Origin: an uncultured Collinsella sp.
Lineage (GTDB): Bacteria > Actinomycetota > Coriobacteriia > Coriobacteriales > Coriobacteriaceae
Direction: 5' to 3'
Assembly: GCA_900545835.1 (NCBI GenBank)
Contig: URBB01000111.1
Location: 1 to 6,195, forward strand
DNA length: 6,195 nucleotides
Shown here: positions 4,352-6,195 of the stretch, one piece after another
Numbering within the stretch: the stretch's first letter is position 1
Layout of the letters: every line of letters begins with the position of its first letter
The notes under the pieces: model-generated
The model's database searches: none
What the model was told of the DNA's origin: nothing
What the model saw: the letters and a program-made list of their open reading frames with translations, nothing else
Translations under genes and position numbers: made by a program

Positions 4352-6027
4352 TGAAGGAGCTTTCCGAGGTCCTGCAGGATTGGGAGGCCGTGATCGGCCT
4401 GGAGATCCATACCGAGCTCACCGCACTCGATACCAAGATGTTCTGCAACTGCAAGCTCAGCCACGATGACGAGCCCAATGCCAACGTGTGCCCGGTGTGC
4501 CTGGGCCTGCCCGGCGCCCTGCCGGTGCCCAACAAGCGCGCCATCGAGAGCATCGTCAAGGCAGGTCTCGCCACCAACTGCGAGATTCAGCGCCACTCGA
4601 TGTTCTACCGCAAGCACTACTTCTATCCCGACATGGCCAAGAACTTCCAGACCACGCAGGGTCCGGTCGCCTTTGCCATGTACGGCCATCTGGACCTGGA
4701 CGTGACCGGTCGCGGTGCCGCCGAGCGCCCCGACTGCGCGTTTGGTGAGGCCGAGGCCCAGAGCCTGGCGAGCGCTTCGGCCAACGCCGAGGGCCTGTCC
4801 ACGTCCATGACGTCGACCATGCGCGAAGGCAACCAGCGCGCCGGCCACCTGGCCAGCTACGACGCGTCCAACCTGCAGATGCCCGAGCGCCGCGAGGACG
4901 GTTCCTACACGGTGCCCATTCGCATCCTGCGCATCCACATGGAGGAGGACGCCGCCAAGATGGTGCACGTGGGCGGTGCCGAGGGCCGCATTACCGCCGC
5001 GGCCGAGTCGCTCGTTGACTACAACCGCTGTGGCACGCCGCTGATCGAGCTCGTTACCGAGCCCGACCTGCGCACGCCCGAGGAGGCTCGCCTGTTTATG
5101 GAGAAACTCCGTCGCATTTTTGTGACGCTGGGCATTTCCGATTGCTCCATGGAGAAGGGTTCCATGCGCTGCGACGGCAATGTGTCGCTGCGCCGCCGCG
5201 GCGAGACCAAGCTGGGTACCAAGACCGAGCTCAAGAACCTCAACTCGTTTAAGAGCCTGCATGACGGCCTTGCCTACGAGATCTGCCGTCAGGCCGAGGT
5301 GCTCGAGGAGGGCGGCATCATCTACCAGGAGACCCGCCACTGGGAGCCCAGCCGCAAGCGCACCGTGGTCATGCGTGTGAAGGAGACGGCCGACGACTAT
5401 CGTCTGTTCCCCGATCCCGACTTGGCGCCGTTCGATTTAGACGACGAGTTTATCGACCGTTGCCGTGGCGAGATTCCCGAGCTGCCCGATGCCAAGCGCG
5501 CCCGTTTTGAGGCCGACTTTGGCATTAAGGCGGCCGATGCCGAGCAAATCGCCGGCGACCCGGAGTTTGCCGAGTTCTTTGAGGCCGCCGCTGCCGGTAT
5601 GGCCGGCAAGGAGGCCCAGACGGTCGCAAATCTGCTGGTCAACGAGATGATCGCCTACCTTAAGGGCGCGGGCGTGTCGCTCGCCGAGTCTGGCATCGCG
5701 CCGGCTCAGGTGGCGGCTCTTGCCAAGCTGCTGGCGACCGATGCCATCAGCTCCAATCAGGCGCACGAGGTCTTTGAGGCCATGGCCCAGACCGGCGACG
5801 ACCCTAACAAGATCGTCGACGAGCGTGGTATGCGTCAGGTGAGCGATGCCGGTGCGTTGCAGCCGATCGTGGACGAGGTGCTGGCAAACTGTGCCGATCA
5901 GGCGCAGCAGTATCGTGACGGTAACCAGAAGGTCATCGGCTTTTTGGTGGGCCAGTGCATGAAGGCGAGCCGCGGCAAGGGCAACCCGAAGCTCTTCAAC
6001 GAGTTGCTGAGAACGTCGCTCTCGTAA
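4351..6027 (+). CDS. gatB: Asp-tRNA(Asn)/Glu-tRNA(Gln) amidotransferase subunit B, with an internal insertion
   Basis: GatB binds the misacylated tRNA, activates the Glu or Asp side chain with ATP, and uses ammonia from GatA to form Gln-tRNA or Asn-tRNA. The product has 558 residues against the usual 475-510. The catalytic cradle starts with VIGLEIHTEL (14-23). A Cys-x-Cys...Cys-x-x-Cys zinc site is present (Cys32, Cys34, Cys47, Cys50), followed by RKHYFYPDMAKNFQ, RIHMEEDAAK (194-203), SLVDYNRCGTPLIELVTEPD, KTELKNLNSF (291-300) and DYRLFPDPDL. The C-terminal helical and YqeY-like tail runs from about 400 to the end, closing with KGNPKLFNELL. Between the strand ending near Gly120 and the RIHMEED block there are about 70 residues where most GatB proteins have about 10. 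This extra, Ala/Ser/Glu-rich segment (about 121-188) stays in frame. The ribosome binding site is GGAAGGGAGG (4332-4341). It is the last gene of the operon, with a terminator 55 bases on. Confidence 0.97.
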   Translation: MKELSEVLQDWEAVIGLEIHTELTALDTKMFCNCKLSHDDEPNANVCPVCLGLPGALPVPNKRAIESIVKAGLATNCEIQRHSMFYRKHYFYPDMAKNFQTTQGPVAFAMYGHLDLDVTGRGAAERPDCAFGEAEAQSLASASANAEGLSTSMTSTMREGNQRAGHLASYDASNLQMPERREDGSYTVPIRILRIHMEEDAAKMVHVGGAEGRITAAAESLVDYNRCGTPLIELVTEPDLRTPEEARLFMEKLRRIFVTLGISDCSMEKGSMRCDGNVSLRRRGETKLGTKTELKNLNSFKSLHDGLAYEICRQAEVLEEGGIIYQETRHWEPSRKRTVVMRVKETADDYRLFPDPDLAPFDLDDEFIDRCRGEIPELPDAKRARFEADFGIKAADAEQIAGDPEFAEFFEAAAAGMAGKEAQTVANLLVNEMIAYLKGAGVSLAESGIAPAQVAALAKLLATDAISSNQAHEVFEAMAQTGDDPNKIVDERGMRQVSDAGALQPIVDEVLANCADQAQQYRDGNQKVIGFLVGQCMKASRGKGNPKLFNELLRTSLS

Positions 6028-6082
6028 GCGGGAACCCGGGAGCTCCGGCCGTTCGGGTCAGGTGGGCTGATAGAAAGATGGT

Positions 6083-6113
6083 GACGGAGGCGCAAGTAGC
6101 GCCTCCGTCTTTT
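6083..6113 (+). terminator. intrinsic terminator of the gatCAB operon
   Basis: A perfect 11-bp GC-rich stem, GACGGAGGCGC (6083-6093) with GCGCCTCCGTC (6099-6109), encloses the loop AAGTA and is followed by TTTT (6110-6113). It lies 55 bases past the gatB stop. The form is that of a standard rho-independent terminator. Confidence 0.9.
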
Positions 6114-6155
6114 GAATGTGATGAAAGTGTGGCGAAACGAGCTTAAAACTTCCGT

Positions 6156-6177
6156 AAATGTGATAAACATCACGTTT
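6156..6177. promoter_or_regulatory. CRP/FNR- or Rex-like palindrome
   Basis: AAATGTGATAAACATCACGTTT is observed in two parts: AAATGTGAT at 6156-6164 and ATCACGTTT at 6169-6177. It pairs at all positions of the arms except the T/G pair at 6159/6174, around a 4-base centre. It matches the TGTGA-N6-TCACA pattern at 9 of 10 positions; CRP-family regulators use this pattern and the redox repressor Rex uses a similar one. It should control a gene starting right of the window. Which family binds cannot be told from this sequence. Confidence 0.5.
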
Positions 6178-6186
6178 TCCATGGGG

Positions 6187-6192
6187 TAAAAT
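6187..6192 (+). promoter_or_regulatory. possible -10 box (TAAAAT) of a gene beyond the right edge
   Basis: TAAAAT matches the -10 consensus at 5 of 6 positions. With a 17-base spacer the -35 would be TAAACA (6164-6169), a 4 of 6 match lying inside the CRP/Rex-like palindrome. A bound regulator would therefore occlude the -35, which favours repression. The gene itself is not in the window. Confidence 0.4.
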
Positions 6193-6195
6193 GTG

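Noticed and set aside
4240..5340. Long minus-strand open frame across the gatA/gatB junction
   Set aside because: It is a mirror of GC-rich codon use in two clearly real genes, and its translation is low-complexity with no recognisable domain.

Overview
This window comes from a high-GC bacterium, most likely an actinobacterium of the class Coriobacteriia (Collinsella-like). That placement rests on GC-rich codon use, a gatC-gatA-gatB operon, a class C sortase of Gram-positive type, and general familiarity with such genomes. No 16S or other marker gene is present to confirm it. All recognised genes lie on the + strand.

Layout. (1) 1-171: a possible terminator of an upstream unit, then a perfect TATAAT box overlapped by an 18-of-20 palindrome. 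(2) 172-1140: a winged-helix regulator that resembles AbiEi-type antitoxins and is less GC-rich than the rest of the window. A good ribosome binding site and a 14-codon open frame overlap its 3' end (1122-1166). They look like the beheaded start of a partner nucleotidyltransferase (AbiEii-type) toxin gene whose body is gone. (3) 1263-2201: a complete class C (pilus-type) sortase with both membrane anchors and the His/Cys/Arg triad. No pilin gene is in view, and a small dyad sits just before its ribosome binding site. (4) 2202-2525: a 324-base non-coding stretch with a G-rich dyad, a perfect 19-bp inverted repeat whose loop holds a second palindrome, and about four degenerate 21-bp tandem repeats, followed by the promoter of the next operon. 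(5) 2526-6027: gatC, gatA and gatB, joined by 1-base stop/start overlaps. (6) 6083-6113: a textbook terminator. (7) 6156-6195: a CRP/FNR- or Rex-like palindrome and a -10 box for a gene beyond the right edge.

The gat genes encode the three subunits of the amidotransferase that corrects Glu-tRNA(Gln) and/or Asp-tRNA(Asn); this is core translation machinery. The left half is accessory in character: a probable orphan antitoxin, a solitary sortase and a repeat-rich spacer. The points most worth a second look are the toxin remnant beside an intact antitoxin-like gene, an extra segment of about 55-60 residues inside GatB, the sortase's lack of a recognisable lid motif, and the nested dyad plus tandem-repeat block.
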